Below, piece by piece: positions 7,695 to 16,719 of a DNA stretch of 64,000 nt (position 1 is its first letter; every line of letters begins with the position of its first letter). This DNA comes from Bacteroidales bacterium (lineage in GTDB: Bacteria; Bacteroidota; Bacteroidia; Bacteroidales; F082): the NCBI GenBank assembly GCA_016936355.1, contig JAFGYB010000001.1:62001-126000 (forward strand), in the 5' to 3' direction. The translations under genes and the position numbers were made by a program. The notes beneath the pieces are model-generated. The model searched no databases, was not told where the DNA came from, and saw nothing but the letters and a program-made list of their open reading frames with translations.

Positions 7695-8726
7695 ATGTTT
7701 GATACAACTACTATACGTGAAGTGAAGCAATTGCTTCTGCAACCCCGGGATATTGTTCTGGTTTCCCATAAAAACCCTGATGGAGATACCATCGGAGCAG
7801 CGTTGGGCCTGATGCATTACTTAAGACAACTGGGGCATCGTGTGGAGGCTTTGGTTCCCAATGAGTTTCCTTCTTTTTACCGGTGGCTTCCGGGAAGTGA
7901 TCAACTATTGATTTTTGATCAAAAGGCTAAAGAAGTTAAGGAAAAACTCAACAATGCATCCCTTGTATTTTGTGTTGATTTCAACAGTATGGACCGAACG
8001 GGAAATATGGCTTCTTTTCTCCAGGAAGCACCCGGTATAAAAATTGTGATTGATCACCATCTGCAGCCTTCTGACGAGTTTCAGCATTATTTTTCTGTTG
8101 TGGAAACCTCTTCAACGGGAGAGCTGGTTTATTCCTTCATCGAGGCAATGGATCATTTGCAGTATCTCAATAAGGAGATTGCCTTGGCGTTGTATACCGC
8201 CATTATGACGGATACGGGTTCATTTAGTTTTGCCTGCAACCAGGGAAGAACTTACGAGATTGTGGCTCGCCTGATCGATCTGGGGGTGGATCCCACATTG
8301 GTACATCGACTGGTTTACGATACTTTTACTGAAAGCCGTTTAAGGCTGTTGGGTCATTCCATTTCAAACAAGATGCGGGTTTGGAACGAATTGCATGCAG
8401 CCGCTATTTATCTGGATAAAAAAGATTTAAGTGATTTTAGTTATCAGGTAGGGGATACAGAAGGAGTAGTAAATTATCCTTTATCTATGGAACAAATCAA
8501 TCTTTCCATTTTACTGACTGAAAAAAATTCACTCATTCGAATGTCGTTCCGGTCCAAAGGCGGATTCGACTGCAATCTATTTGCAAGAAAGCATTACAAC
8601 GGAGGCGGACATAAAAATGCGGCCGGTGGAAATACGGCTTTACCGATGGATCAGGCACTGCAGCATTTGGAAGAAACCCTTTCTCAATACAAAAATGAAC
8701 TGGGCTATAAAATCGGATTTGAATGA
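7695..8726 (+). CDS. DHH-family phosphoesterase, NrnA-like
   Basis: A 343-residue cytoplasmic enzyme with DHH and DHHA1 domains. Metal-binding motifs in order: SHKNPDGDTIGA (His25, Asp29, Asp31), VDFN (Asp95), IDHH (120-122) and MTDTGSF (Asp173). The C-terminal GGGHKNAAGG near 305-315 is the DHHA1 substrate-binding motif. Family knowledge: NrnA degrades short oligoribonucleotides or pApA and dephosphorylates pAp; the exact substrate cannot be told from sequence. The stop overlaps the next gene by 4 bp (ATGA), so it probably heads a three-gene operon with two FKBP lipoproteins. In sulfate-assimilating bacteria pAp removal is useful, and an APS reductase gene lies 3 kb away. Confidence 0.88.
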   Translation: MFDTTTIREVKQLLLQPRDIVLVSHKNPDGDTIGAALGLMHYLRQLGHRVEALVPNEFPSFYRWLPGSDQLLIFDQKAKEVKEKLNNASLVFCVDFNSMDRTGNMASFLQEAPGIKIVIDHHLQPSDEFQHYFSVVETSSTGELVYSFIEAMDHLQYLNKEIALALYTAIMTDTGSFSFACNQGRTYEIVARLIDLGVDPTLVHRLVYDTFTESRLRLLGHSISNKMRVWNELHAAAIYLDKKDLSDFSYQVGDTEGVVNYPLSMEQINLSILLTEKNSLIRMSFRSKGGFDCNLFARKHYNGGGHKNAAGGNTALPMDQALQHLEETLSQYKNELGYKIGFE

Positions 8727-9247
8727 TGCGTCACTCATTGTTAGTACTCTTTTTATGTGTTTTTTTGTTTTCCTGTTCTTCCAACAGCCGGCAAAGCAAT
8801 ACCAAAACCAATTCCCAGTTATCTGAACAACAGTTGATAGCTATTAATCGGAAACTATTGGAAAATGAGAAAAAAAACATTGATGATTTTGTAAAATCCA
8901 AAGGCTGGCAGATGAAAACAACATCCACCGGCTTACGCTATATGTTTGTCAAACACGGAACGGGACCTCTAGCCAAAACAGGGCAGGTGGCCACCATAGC
9001 CTATACAATAAGGCTCATGAACGGCCCTGTGGTTTATTCTTCGGAACAAAGCGGATTAAAGTCTTTTGAGATTGGTCATGGTGGGGTGGTAGCCGGTCTG
9101 GAAGAAGGAATAATTTTATTAAAAGTAGGGGACAAAGCAAAATTCATCTTACCTTCGCATCTTGCATACGGGTTAACGGGCGATAGCCATAAGATTCCGC
9201 CTCATACTCCCATAATTTATACTGTTGAATTAGTAAATTTAAATTAA
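8723..9247 (+). CDS. FKBP-type prolyl isomerase lipoprotein with altered active site
   Basis: A 174-residue lipoprotein: signal sequence with lipobox FLFSC, Cys18 expected to be lipidated. The FKBP domain spans about 80-172 (from KTGQVATIAYTIRLMNG to TVELVNLN). Several active-site positions differ from standard FKBP: the FDSS segment reads VYSS and the Trp of GWDEG is Leu (GLEEG), so isomerase activity may be weak. It resembles the GldI-type FKBP lipoproteins of gliding Bacteroidota, but no gliding gene is nearby, so that name is not assigned. It overlaps the NrnA-like gene by 4 bp and stands 9 bp before a second FKBP gene. Confidence 0.82.
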   Translation: MMRHSLLVLFLCVFLFSCSSNSRQSNTKTNSQLSEQQLIAINRKLLENEKKNIDDFVKSKGWQMKTTSTGLRYMFVKHGTGPLAKTGQVATIAYTIRLMNGPVVYSSEQSGLKSFEIGHGGVVAGLEEGIILLKVGDKAKFILPSHLAYGLTGDSHKIPPHTPIIYTVELVNLN

Positions 9248-9256
9248 TCATCTTAT

Positions 9257-10168
9257 ATGAAAAAGTATCTTTTTATTGCAATTACTATGGTTACCGCAGG
9301 TCTGTTCCTGGCGTCATGTAATCAATCCGGTAAAAGCTATCCTGGCTTTACCAAAACTGCCGATGGCTTGTTTTATAAATTTTACAATCAAAGTGGGGAT
9401 ACCACTCAACCCAAGATGGGTGAGTTTTGTGAAGTGGAACTTGTGTATGGTACACCCGATTCAGTTCTGTTCAACAGCAAAAACCTTCCCGAGTCAAGAA
9501 AACCCATGATTATTCCGATGATCAAGTCATTATACAAAGGTGATATTTATGAAGGCCTTTCTCTGATGCACGTCGGTGACAGCGCTAAATTTATGACCAG
9601 TGCAGATTCAGTGTTCAAAAAATTGTTCCGTGTTCGTAAAATGCCTGCATTTATTGACTCAACCGGTGATATGTATTTCTCAGTTAAATTGCTGGCAGTT
9701 AAAACTCAACAGCAGTTACAGGCAGAACAAATGGCCAAAATGAAAAAAATGGAAGAAGCCGAAACTGCAGATAGAGATGCTTATCTGAAAAAGAATAAGA
9801 TTACTACCAAACCTACCAAAAGCGGTTTGTATGTAATTCATAAAAAATACGGAAGAGGCCCGCATCCTACAGTCGGTGATGTCGTAAAAGTGAATTACAC
9901 CGGTTATTTGTTGAACGGTACAAAATTCGACAGCTCATACGACCGCAAGAAACCTTTTGAATTTACACTGGGAAAACATCAGGTGATTGCCGGATGGGAC
10001 GAAGGAATTGCCATGCTCAGAAAAGGAGGTAAGGCAACTTTGATTATTCCTTCAACGTTGGGGTATGGACCCAGAACGGTAGGCCCCATTCCTCCTTATT
10101 CCACGCTGGTATTTGAAGTTGAACTGGTTGATTTTCACAAAGCACCAGCCAAAAAAACTAAAAAATAA
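9257..10168 (+). CDS. FKBP-type peptidyl-prolyl isomerase lipoprotein, two-domain
   Basis: A 303-residue lipoprotein with lipobox FLASC (Cys21). Two FKBP-like units are visible. The first (about 50-155, from GEFCEVELVYG) is degenerate and lacks the usual aromatic pocket. The second (about 205-295) is canonical: VNYTGYLLNGTKFDSSYD, VIAGWDEGIAMLRKGGKATL and GYGPRTVGPIPPYSTLVFEV. A charged linker rich in Lys, Met and Glu joins them (about 160-190). Expected role: folding of envelope proteins at the cell surface or in the periplasm. It is the last gene of the NrnA-FKBP-FKBP unit and is followed by a strong terminator. The neighbouring altered FKBP may be a paralogue. Confidence 0.9.
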   Translation: MKKYLFIAITMVTAGLFLASCNQSGKSYPGFTKTADGLFYKFYNQSGDTTQPKMGEFCEVELVYGTPDSVLFNSKNLPESRKPMIIPMIKSLYKGDIYEGLSLMHVGDSAKFMTSADSVFKKLFRVRKMPAFIDSTGDMYFSVKLLAVKTQQQLQAEQMAKMKKMEEAETADRDAYLKKNKITTKPTKSGLYVIHKKYGRGPHPTVGDVVKVNYTGYLLNGTKFDSSYDRKKPFEFTLGKHQVIAGWDEGIAMLRKGGKATLIIPSTLGYGPRTVGPIPPYSTLVFEVELVDFHKAPAKKTKK

Positions 10169-10189
10169 AGTCAGTATCTGATAAAAATG

Positions 10190-10221
10190 AAATCCCGGTT
10201 CCTTTGGTTCCGGGATTTTTT
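10190..10221. terminator. Rho-independent terminator after the FKBP operon
   Basis: AAATCCCGG (10190-10198) pairs with CCGGGATTT (10210-10218), followed by a run of T to 10221. The MATE gene on the other strand ends at 10220, so it can also serve that gene through the A-rich side. Confidence 0.85.
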
Positions 10222-11545
10222 ATTGGAAGGAGTAAACAGCTTTCCTGGAAACAATCCACATGCTAATGCCCCGGGCTATCATGAAAAGATTAATGGCCAG
10301 CCACAAAGCATCGTTTCCCCAATAAGGAAAGCCGAGATAATAGGCTGGAAGAAAAATTAAAACAGAAGAAATAATCATCGTGTTTCTCATGGCTTTTGAA
10401 GCCGTAACACCAATGTATACTCCATCCCAGATAAAAGCCGCAAAACTGGTCAGCGGAAGGATGATAATCCATACACTATAGCGATGAGCCAGGGAAAGCA
10501 ACTGCGTATCGCTGGTCATAACCTTCATGAAAAGGGGTAAGGCAACCCAATACACCAAACTGATGACAGCACCAATAAACCAACCCCACTTGAACAGATA
10601 GGCGACCGTCTTTTTTAAAAATTCGGGCTTTCCGGCACCTTTGGCTTTTCCTGTCAATGCTTCTCCGGCATAAGCAAAGCCATCAGCGAAGTAGGAGAAG
10701 AAAAAGAAAAACTGGAACAACAGAGAATTCACGGCCAGGATCTGGTTGTTTATTTTGGCCGATTGGCTCGTAAAGAAAGCCAGGGTGAGGATTAACAGCA
10801 GGGTGCGGATAAAGATATCACTGTTGACCTTAAAAAAACGAATAAAGGCTTCTTTGTGCAAAAAATCCTTTTTCCCATAAGGTTTGATATAGGATTTGTA
10901 CTTATAAAAAAGAAAACCTACTGCCACAATCAATCCACTGTACTGAGCCAGCACACTGGCCAGAGCCACCCCGTTGGAAGTCATCTTCAGCGCATAAACA
11001 AAAAAGAAATTGAGTCCGATGTTCACCACATTCACCAAAATGGCAATGATCATGGGGATCTTGGCATTCTGCATCCCTAAATACCATCCATAAAAACTGT
11101 AAAGTCCCAGGGTAGCCGGGGCCGCAAAGATCCGGATATAAAAATACTGTCTTGCTAATTCTTTAACCTCCCCGGATCCGTCCAGTAACTGGAAAGCGAC
11201 CCATTGAATGGGATATTGCAATAAAATAAGAGCTAGAGCTAAGATGGCGGCTACCAGCAGAGAACGCTTCAACGCCAGATTCATTTCTTTCACATTGCTG
11301 GCTCCATACGCCTGGGCAGTAAATCCACTGGTTCCCATTCGTAAAAAGGCCAGGCTCATGTATATGACATTAAAAATAGTGGTACCTAAAGCAATAGCTC
11401 CGACATAAACTGCGCTGTTGTCTTTCAGATGTCCCATCAATGCGAAATCGGCCATTCCCAGTAACGGAACCGTAATATTCGTAACAATGTTGGGTATAGT
11501 CAACCGGATGATATCCCGGTTGGTAGCATCCTGAAAGAGCTTCAT
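10220..11545 (-). CDS. MATE family efflux transporter
   Basis: A 441-residue inner-membrane protein with about 12 hydrophobic segments in two halves. The N-terminus RDIIRLTIPNIVTNITVPL and the following LGMADFALMGHL match the MATE family, nearest in style to the DinF branch. Family knowledge: drug or cation export coupled to Na+ or H+. The start is ATG 11545 (MKLFQDATNRDI); an in-frame GTG at 11572 would overlap the preceding gene. The gene begins 5 nt after the APS reductase stop and is probably co-transcribed with it, which does not by itself indicate the cargo. Its end abuts a bidirectional terminator. Confidence 0.92.
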   Translation of the reverse strand: MKLFQDATNRDIIRLTIPNIVTNITVPLLGMADFALMGHLKDNSAVYVGAIALGTTIFNVIYMSLAFLRMGTSGFTAQAYGASNVKEMNLALKRSLLVAAILALALILLQYPIQWVAFQLLDGSGEVKELARQYFYIRIFAAPATLGLYSFYGWYLGMQNAKIPMIIAILVNVVNIGLNFFFVYALKMTSNGVALASVLAQYSGLIVAVGFLFYKYKSYIKPYGKKDFLHKEAFIRFFKVNSDIFIRTLLLILTLAFFTSQSAKINNQILAVNSLLFQFFFFFSYFADGFAYAGEALTGKAKGAGKPEFLKKTVAYLFKWGWFIGAVISLVYWVALPLFMKVMTSDTQLLSLAHRYSVWIIILPLTSFAAFIWDGVYIGVTASKAMRNTMIISSVLIFLPAYYLGFPYWGNDALWLAINLFMIARGISMWIVSRKAVYSFQ

Positions 11546-11550
11546 AGGCT

Positions 11551-12258
11551 TTATCGTTTGTGCAGGCCGCACTCTTTGGTTTCAGGATTTTCCCACCACC
11601 ATCGGCCGGCTCTGACATCTTCACCGGCTGCTATGGCACGGGTACAGGGTTGACAGCCAATACTGGCAAATCCTTTTTTGTGTAATGCGTTTACAGGAAC
11701 TTTATGCTCGGCAATGTAATCCCATACGTCTTGTTCAGTCCAGTGTGCCAGTGGGTTGATCTTAAGAAGGTTATTGTTGTCATCCTGTTCAACCCATTGA
11801 AGATCTTTACGGGTAATGGATTGCTCTCTTCTCAAACCGGTGATCCAGGCATCCAACCCTTTGGTAGCGCGCATCAACGGTTTGATCTTACGGATGTTGC
11901 AACATTCTTTTCGGTTTTCGATGCTGTCGTAAAAAAGGTTAATTCCTTTTTTTTCCACCATTTCTTCCACTTCAGCAGCATCCGGAAAATAGACGCGGAT
12001 GTTGACTTTTAATTTTTTGTTGGTACGATCCATCAGATCGTAGGTCTCAGGGAAGACTCTCCCGGTATCCAGTGTAAAAATATTGGCCTTCGGATCAATT
12101 TGACTGATCATATGGGTGATTACCTGATCTTCAGGGCCAAGGCTGGTTGAAAAGGCAATTTTATCTTTGAAATGGTTGAGAAAGTAAGCAATAATTTCTT
12201 TGGAATCCCTGTTCCGAAATTGTTCGTTCCATTCCCGAATCTTCGTGTCGTCCATCAT
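11551..12258 (-). CDS. cysH: Assimilatory adenylyl-sulfate (APS) reductase
   Basis: A 235-residue cytoplasmic enzyme that reduces APS to sulfite for cysteine synthesis. Visible features: STSLGPEDQ (PP-loop-like, 37-45), TLDTGRVFPET (62-72), the cysteine pair KECCNIRK (Cys119-120), GCQPCTR (Cys202, Cys205) and the catalytic end ECGLH (Cys230). The four cysteines CC...CxxC hold a [4Fe-4S] cluster in APS-type enzymes and are absent from PAPS-only CysH, so APS is the expected substrate. The start is ATG 12258. A -7 box at 12280-12287 excludes the upstream TTG at 12282. It is followed 5 nt later by the MATE gene. Other sulfate genes are not in the window. Confidence 0.93.
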   Translation of the reverse strand: MMDDTKIREWNEQFRNRDSKEIIAYFLNHFKDKIAFSTSLGPEDQVITHMISQIDPKANIFTLDTGRVFPETYDLMDRTNKKLKVNIRVYFPDAAEVEEMVEKKGINLFYDSIENRKECCNIRKIKPLMRATKGLDAWITGLRREQSITRKDLQWVEQDDNNNLLKINPLAHWTEQDVWDYIAEHKVPVNALHKKGFASIGCQPCTRAIAAGEDVRAGRWWWENPETKECGLHKR

Positions 12259-12279
12259 AAATATGTATATTTTGCAGTG

Positions 12280-12311
12280 CAAAAGTAAGGCTTTCCCTCT
12301 TATTTTGCCAA
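12280..12311 (-). promoter_or_regulatory. Complete -33/-7 promoter for cysH
   Basis: On the minus strand TTG (12311-12309) is followed after 21 nt by TACTTTTG (12287-12280). Both elements and the spacing fit the Bacteroidota consensus. The -33 part lies inside the 3' end of the upstream membrane protein gene. Confidence 0.65.
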
Positions 12312-13160
12312 TTCAGCTTTGGTGGAGATTTGGTTATAAACGACGATCAGGCAGAGGACGAAAACGGCGGCGCCCACACCCAGGATGTCATTGAAGGGTG
12401 CGGGTGCTTCAAAAGCCAGTCGCATGATGATGGTGGCCAGGGCAAAGCCTGAATTTCTGAAAAGAATCTGATAGGCATTGCTGTATCGAAGGGAAATAAA
12501 TACGAGTAGGATATCGGTAAAAATCATGAACGTGAAGAAAATACGGAAGAAATTTAAAGGTTCAATTTCCATGAAGAAATAATATACGTCCATGACGATC
12601 ATAACGCCAAAAACAACCAGAAGTATCAGTCCAATGATTTTCTTGACTGAGATGAATGATTTCTGCATGTCGACACTGGCACAGATCCCCCGATGCTTGT
12701 CCAGACGGCGGATCAGTATTATAATTCCGAATAGGATCAATGCACCAAAAGCATCGGCAAACATATACATGATTTTTTCCTGCATCAGTGAAATCTGATA
12801 ATCGTTGGGGAACGATCCAAAAAGTTTAAAGGCATTTCGCAGCAAAATCAGGGAAAGGATCTGTAACTGAATTTCAACGGATTTTGAAACGGAATGCACC
12901 AGTGAAAAAACCATACTGATAACTTCAAAAAACAGCAAAAGAGTAAAAGCCAGTTCAATAGCCTTAAAATGATTGGCCGGGATAATTTCCCAGTGAATCA
13001 TCCCTGCATTTTTCAGTTCGATGAGAACCAATGTCAACAAAAAAGTGAGAATCAATGCAGAAGCCAGCCATCTGGCAAACGAATGGCTATGCCATTTCTT
13101 TTCGGCATAATCAAAGGTATTGCCGAAAATTTTAGTGATTTTGCTTTCTGTGTAATGCAT
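12300..13160 (-). CDS. Multi-pass membrane protein of unknown function
   Basis: A 286-residue protein with about seven hydrophobic segments (for example ALILTFLLTLVLIEL, FTLLLFFEVISMVF, FGALILFGIIILIRRL, GLILLVVFGVMIVMDVYYF, FFTFMIFTDILLVFISLRY and VGAAVFVLCLIVVYN). The N-terminal 30 residues are charged and cytoplasmic by the positive-inside rule. No transporter or enzyme signature is recognised. Start ATG 13160 follows directly from the frame. It lies upstream of cysH on the same strand, 41 bp away, but cysH has its own promoter. It diverges from the Mur ligase gene. Confidence 0.75.
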   Translation of the reverse strand: MHYTESKITKIFGNTFDYAEKKWHSHSFARWLASALILTFLLTLVLIELKNAGMIHWEIIPANHFKAIELAFTLLLFFEVISMVFSLVHSVSKSVEIQLQILSLILLRNAFKLFGSFPNDYQISLMQEKIMYMFADAFGALILFGIIILIRRLDKHRGICASVDMQKSFISVKKIIGLILLVVFGVMIVMDVYYFFMEIEPLNFFRIFFTFMIFTDILLVFISLRYSNAYQILFRNSGFALATIIMRLAFEAPAPFNDILGVGAAVFVLCLIVVYNQISTKAELAK

Positions 13161-13260
13161 TTTTTGAGTTTGGTATAAATATAGAAAATATTTTAAGAAG
13201 CTGATTTTCGGTTCAATGACAAAAATTATTGTTTTGTCTGAAGCCGGGTGTATTTCTGAT

Positions 13261-13268
13261 TATTTTTG
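13261..13268 (+). promoter_or_regulatory. -7 element 4 nt before a start codon
   Basis: TATTTTTG ends only 4 nt before ATG 13273. TTTG at 13233-13236 could be a -33 element with a rather long 24-nt spacer. The mRNA of the Mur ligase gene would be leaderless or nearly so. Confidence 0.5.
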
Positions 13269-13272
13269 AGAG

Positions 13273-14637
13273 ATGAAAAACTTAAAAATCCATTTTATTG
13301 CCATCGGAGGGAGTGCCATGCATAACCTGGCCATCGCATTGAAGAAGAAGGGGATGAAGGTAACCGGTTCAGATGATGAGATTTTTGAACCCTCAAAAAG
13401 CCGCCTGCAACGATATGGCTTGTTACCGTTGGAAGAAGGTTGGCACCCCGAATCAGTCAACACTTCAATTGATGTGATTATTTTGGGAATGCATGCCCGC
13501 AAAGACAATCCGGAATTGCTAAAGGCTCAGAAACTGGGGTTAAAAATATATTCCTATCCTGAATTTCTGTTCCAGCACGCTCAAAATAAAAAAAGGGTGG
13601 TCATTGGTGGAAGTCATGGGAAAACCACAATTACAGCCATGGTGATGCACGTCTTAAAAAAACAGGACAAGTCGTTTGATTACCTGGTAGGTTCTCAGCT
13701 GAAGGACTTTGAAGTGATGACCCGCTTGAGTAATGAGGCTCCGGTGATGGTATTTGAAGGAGACGAATATCTTAGCTCTCCGCTGGATCCCCGGCCTAAG
13801 TTTCACTGGTATCGACCCCATGTGGCCTTACTCAGCGGCATAGCCTGGGATCATATGAATGTTTTTCCTGATTTTGAACGCTACCTGGATCAGTTTGCTC
13901 TGTTCATTGAATTGATGGAAGAGGGGGGGACATTGATTTATAATGAGACGGATGAACACCTGAGAAAATTGGTTTCGAAAACCAAAAAAGACCTCCATTT
14001 TATTCCCTATAATCAGCTTGAGTATGAGATTCTAAATGGGATAACCCATGTATTCTATAAAAACAAAAAGTTTCCTCTAAAGGTGTTTGGAAGGCATAAT
14101 TTGCAGAATTTAAACGGGGCCCGATTGATATGCAATCAAATGGGAATTGATGATTTGTCATTTTTTGAAGCCATTCAAAGCTTTTCAGGTACGGCTAACC
14201 GTCTGGAGTTGATCAGTGCAAACGGAAATTCCAGGTTATTCAAAGATTTTGCCCATGCTCCCTCGAAACTGCGTGCCACACTGGATGCCGTGCGGGAACA
14301 ATTTCCAGAACAGAAACTGGTGGCTTGTTTCGAACTGCATACGTTTAGCAGTTTAAATGCCGCATTTCTGGAACAGTATGAAGACACCATGAACAGTGCA
14401 GATGAAGCATTGGTGTATTTTAATCCACATGCATTGGAAATGAAGCGGTTACCCATGCTGGACGAAAGACAAATTACCGATGCATTCAACAGAAATGATT
14501 TAAAAGTCTTCAGAGATGCAGATAAAATGGTGGACGAATTAAAGAAATTCTCAGGAGTGAACACCGTATACCTGATGATGAGTTCGGGAAATTTTGACGG
14601 AATACAAATGAATGAATTAGCAGCTCAACTGCTGTGA
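13273..14637 (+). CDS. Mur ligase family protein, Mpl/MurC-like
   Basis: A 454-residue cytoplasmic ligase. The N-terminal Rossmann part HFIAIGGSAMHNLAIALKKK (7-26) and TGSDDEIFEPSKSRL match MurC/Mpl. The ATP loop GGSHGKTT is at 112-119 and FEGDEY near 160 is the central domain metal region. The C-terminal part has GTANRLELI and DFAHAPSKL, typical of Mpl-type enzymes. Family knowledge: Mpl joins the recycled tripeptide to UDP-MurNAc, MurC adds L-Ala. The Mpl assignment is preferred because the gene stands alone, outside the usual mur-fts cluster, but I cannot exclude another amide ligase. A perfect hairpin terminator follows the stop. Confidence 0.82.
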   Translation: MKNLKIHFIAIGGSAMHNLAIALKKKGMKVTGSDDEIFEPSKSRLQRYGLLPLEEGWHPESVNTSIDVIILGMHARKDNPELLKAQKLGLKIYSYPEFLFQHAQNKKRVVIGGSHGKTTITAMVMHVLKKQDKSFDYLVGSQLKDFEVMTRLSNEAPVMVFEGDEYLSSPLDPRPKFHWYRPHVALLSGIAWDHMNVFPDFERYLDQFALFIELMEEGGTLIYNETDEHLRKLVSKTKKDLHFIPYNQLEYEILNGITHVFYKNKKFPLKVFGRHNLQNLNGARLICNQMGIDDLSFFEAIQSFSGTANRLELISANGNSRLFKDFAHAPSKLRATLDAVREQFPEQKLVACFELHTFSSLNAAFLEQYEDTMNSADEALVYFNPHALEMKRLPMLDERQITDAFNRNDLKVFRDADKMVDELKKFSGVNTVYLMMSSGNFDGIQMNELAAQLL

Positions 14638-14640
14638 ATA

Positions 14641-14673
14641 AAAAAAGCTGCCTTGATAAAAGACAGCTTTTTT
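14641..14673. terminator. Bidirectional terminator between the Mur ligase and rho genes
   Basis: AAAAAAGCTG (14641-14650) pairs perfectly with CAGCTTTTTT (14664-14673) around a 13-nt loop. The A-rich arm gives a U-tract for the minus-strand rho transcript and the T-rich arm one for the plus strand. Confidence 0.85.
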
Positions 14674-14691
14674 GGGGATATTATAATTTGA

Positions 14692-16509
14692 CTATCCATT
14701 CATGGAAATCAAAAATTCTTCGTTGGAATTGGTGAACTTCATTTTGTCTTTCAGGAATTCCATGGCTTCCACAGGATTCATGTCTGACAAATGATTTCTC
14801 AGGATCCAGATTCGTTTCAGTACGTCAGGTTCCAGCAAAAGATCTTCACGACGGGTACTCGATGAAACGATGTCGATGGCAGGGAAGATCCGTTTGTTGG
14901 AAAGTCGTCTGTCAAGCTGCAGTTCCATGTTACCGGTTCCTTTAAATTCTTCAAAGATAACTTCGTCCATTTTTGAACCTGTATCAATCAATGCAGTTGC
15001 CAGAATAGTCAGTGAACCACCGTTTTCAATCTGACGGGCAGCACCGAAGAATCGTTTAGGCTTTTGCAGGGCATTGGCTTCCACACCACCCGATAAAACC
15101 TTACCGGAAGCAGGGGAGACTGTGTTGTAGGCCCTGGCCAGACGAGTAATGGAGTCCAGCAATATCACAACATCATGGCCGCTTTCGGTCATCCGTTTGG
15201 CTTTTTCAAGTACCAGGTTGGCAATTTTTACATGTTTTTCTGCCGGCTCATCAAAAGTTGAGGCAACCACTTCAGCATTCACGCTGCGGGCCATATCGGT
15301 AACTTCTTCAGGACGTTCGTCGATGAGCAGGATGATCAGGTATACTTCAGGATGATTGTATGCAATGGCATTGGCCACCTCTTTCAGCAATACCGTTTTA
15401 CCGGTCTTCGGCTGAGAAACAATTAAACCACGCTGGCCCTTACCAATAGGACAAAACATATCCATAACCCTGGTGGAAATAGATTCTTTGGGATGACCCG
15501 TTAGTTTGAATTTAGTTTCCGGGAAAAGAGGGGTAAGAAAATCAAATGGCACGCGGTCGCGGATTTCCTCGGGAGTACGGTTGTTAATTGAAATAACCTT
15601 GATCAGAGGGAAATATTTTTCACTTTCACGCGGTGGGCGAATGGTTCCTTTAACAGTATCTCCTGTTTTCAGACCAAAAAGTTTCACCTGTGACTGTGAT
15701 ACATAAATATCATCGGGAGAATTTAAGTAATTATAATCCGATGAACGCAGAAAACCGTAGCCGTCAGGCATAATTTCCAATACGCCTTCCGATTCGATGA
15801 TCCCTTCTTCTTCAAAGGCGTACAAAGCCTTTTTAATGGGGGTATCTTTTTTATCCTGTTGATTCGGTGTGTGTGTATGTTTGTTGTTTTCCACCGGTCT
15901 CTTCAGGTTCTCAGGCTTGGCAATTTCCTTATTTTGAGGGTTCGTTACCGGCTGTTTAACCGGAGGGGGAGTAGTAGAGTCTGTTTCCTGTCCAGGAATG
16001 CGTGTTCGTTTGTTTTTGGATTCAAATTCAGCCAGATGAGACTTACGTCTGTCCTGGTTTTCCTGATTTTGTTTGTTCCTGTTTACCGGGTGGTTGTGGT
16101 GATTTTTATTTTCCTCAGTTTGTTTGACCGGATGAATTTCCTTTTTGGTTTCAGCAACCGGTTCTGTTTTCGGTTTGTTTTCCTGATTTTCTTTGATGAC
16201 TTCCTGATTCGAAGAGGCTATGGGAGCATTCGATTTTCTGGGACGTCCTCTTCTCTTGGGACGATCTCCCTGATTTTCCTTCTTTTTAGGTTGATCTTCA
16301 GTTCTGTTAGAGGGGTTATTTTGGGTTTCTTTTACTGTATCTGCAGCCTTCTTAAGTTGATTGTTGCTGGGGTTATCAGCTTGAAAATCAAGAATTTTAT
16401 AGATCAAATCCTGTTTTAGCAACTTTTCAGTTTTAGGAATGTCTAACTCCTTGGCAATTTGGCGCAATTCAGATACCAGCTTGCTGTTAAGCTCAATGAT
16501 GTCGTACAT
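14692..16509 (-). CDS. rho: Transcription termination factor Rho with large N-terminal insert
   Basis: A 605-residue RNA helicase that terminates transcription. Order: Rho_N domain about 1-45; a disordered Asn/Gln/Lys/Pro-rich insert about 47-228, holding the AT-hook-like KRRGRPRKS near 85-93; a cold-shock-type RNA-binding domain about 238-308 ([15 protein letters not shown]); the ATPase with Walker A QPKTGKT (366-372), [10 protein letters not shown] and Walker [18 protein letters not shown]. coli Rho has 419 residues, and the insert explains the difference; such inserts are common in Bacteroidota. A TATATTTG -7 box at 16616-16609 predicts a 5' leader of about 100 nt, where autoregulation could act. 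Confidence 0.97.
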   Translation of the reverse strand: MYDIIELNSKLVSELRQIAKELDIPKTEKLLKQDLIYKILDFQADNPSNNQLKKAADTVKETQNNPSNRTEDQPKKKENQGDRPKRRGRPRKSNAPIASSNQEVIKENQENKPKTEPVAETKKEIHPVKQTEENKNHHNHPVNRNKQNQENQDRRKSHLAEFESKNKRTRIPGQETDSTTPPPVKQPVTNPQNKEIAKPENLKRPVENNKHTHTPNQQDKKDTPIKKALYAFEEEGIIESEGVLEIMPDGYGFLRSSDYNYLNSPDDIYVSQSQVKLFGLKTGDTVKGTIRPPRESEKYFPLIKVISINNRTPEEIRDRVPFDFLTPLFPETKFKLTGHPKESISTRVMDMFCPIGKGQRGLIVSQPKTGKTVLLKEVANAIAYNHPEVYLIILLIDERPEEVTDMARSVNAEVVASTFDEPAEKHVKIANLVLEKAKRMTESGHDVVILLDSITRLARAYNTVSPASGKVLSGGVEANALQKPKRFFGAARQIENGGSLTILATALIDTGSKMDEVIFEEFKGTGNMELQLDRRLSNKRIFPAIDIVSSSTRREDLLLEPDVLKRIWILRNHLSDMNPVEAMEFLKDKMKFTNSNEEFLISMNG

Positions 16510-16608
16510 ATTTTTGAATTATTTCTTGCAAAAAAAGCAATATTGATGTTAATTATTTAGGCTTTTTTATACTTGTAAATCAGTAGGGAACTCGGAATAA
16601 ATGATGGG

Positions 16609-16616
16609 CAAATATA
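16609..16616 (-). promoter_or_regulatory. -7 promoter element for rho
   Basis: CAAATATA reads TATATTTG on the minus strand, about 100 nt before the rho start codon at 16509. The leader contains TTGC, seven T and GCAAG, a weak hairpin close to the start codon. Confidence 0.5.
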
Positions 16617-16719
16617 CATAAAAATTATATGATAGTTCAGAAAGACAATAAATATTTTTTCAACAATCAGATGCTAATAACTTGTGATGATGGATTTTAA
16701 ATTGGAGATAGTTAGTCTG

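Noticed and set aside
15859-16419. 186-residue open frame on the plus strand, rich in Phe and hydrophobic residues
   Set aside because: It is antisense to the low-complexity Asn/Lys-rich insert of rho, which keeps the opposite frame open by composition. No start signal or family motif.
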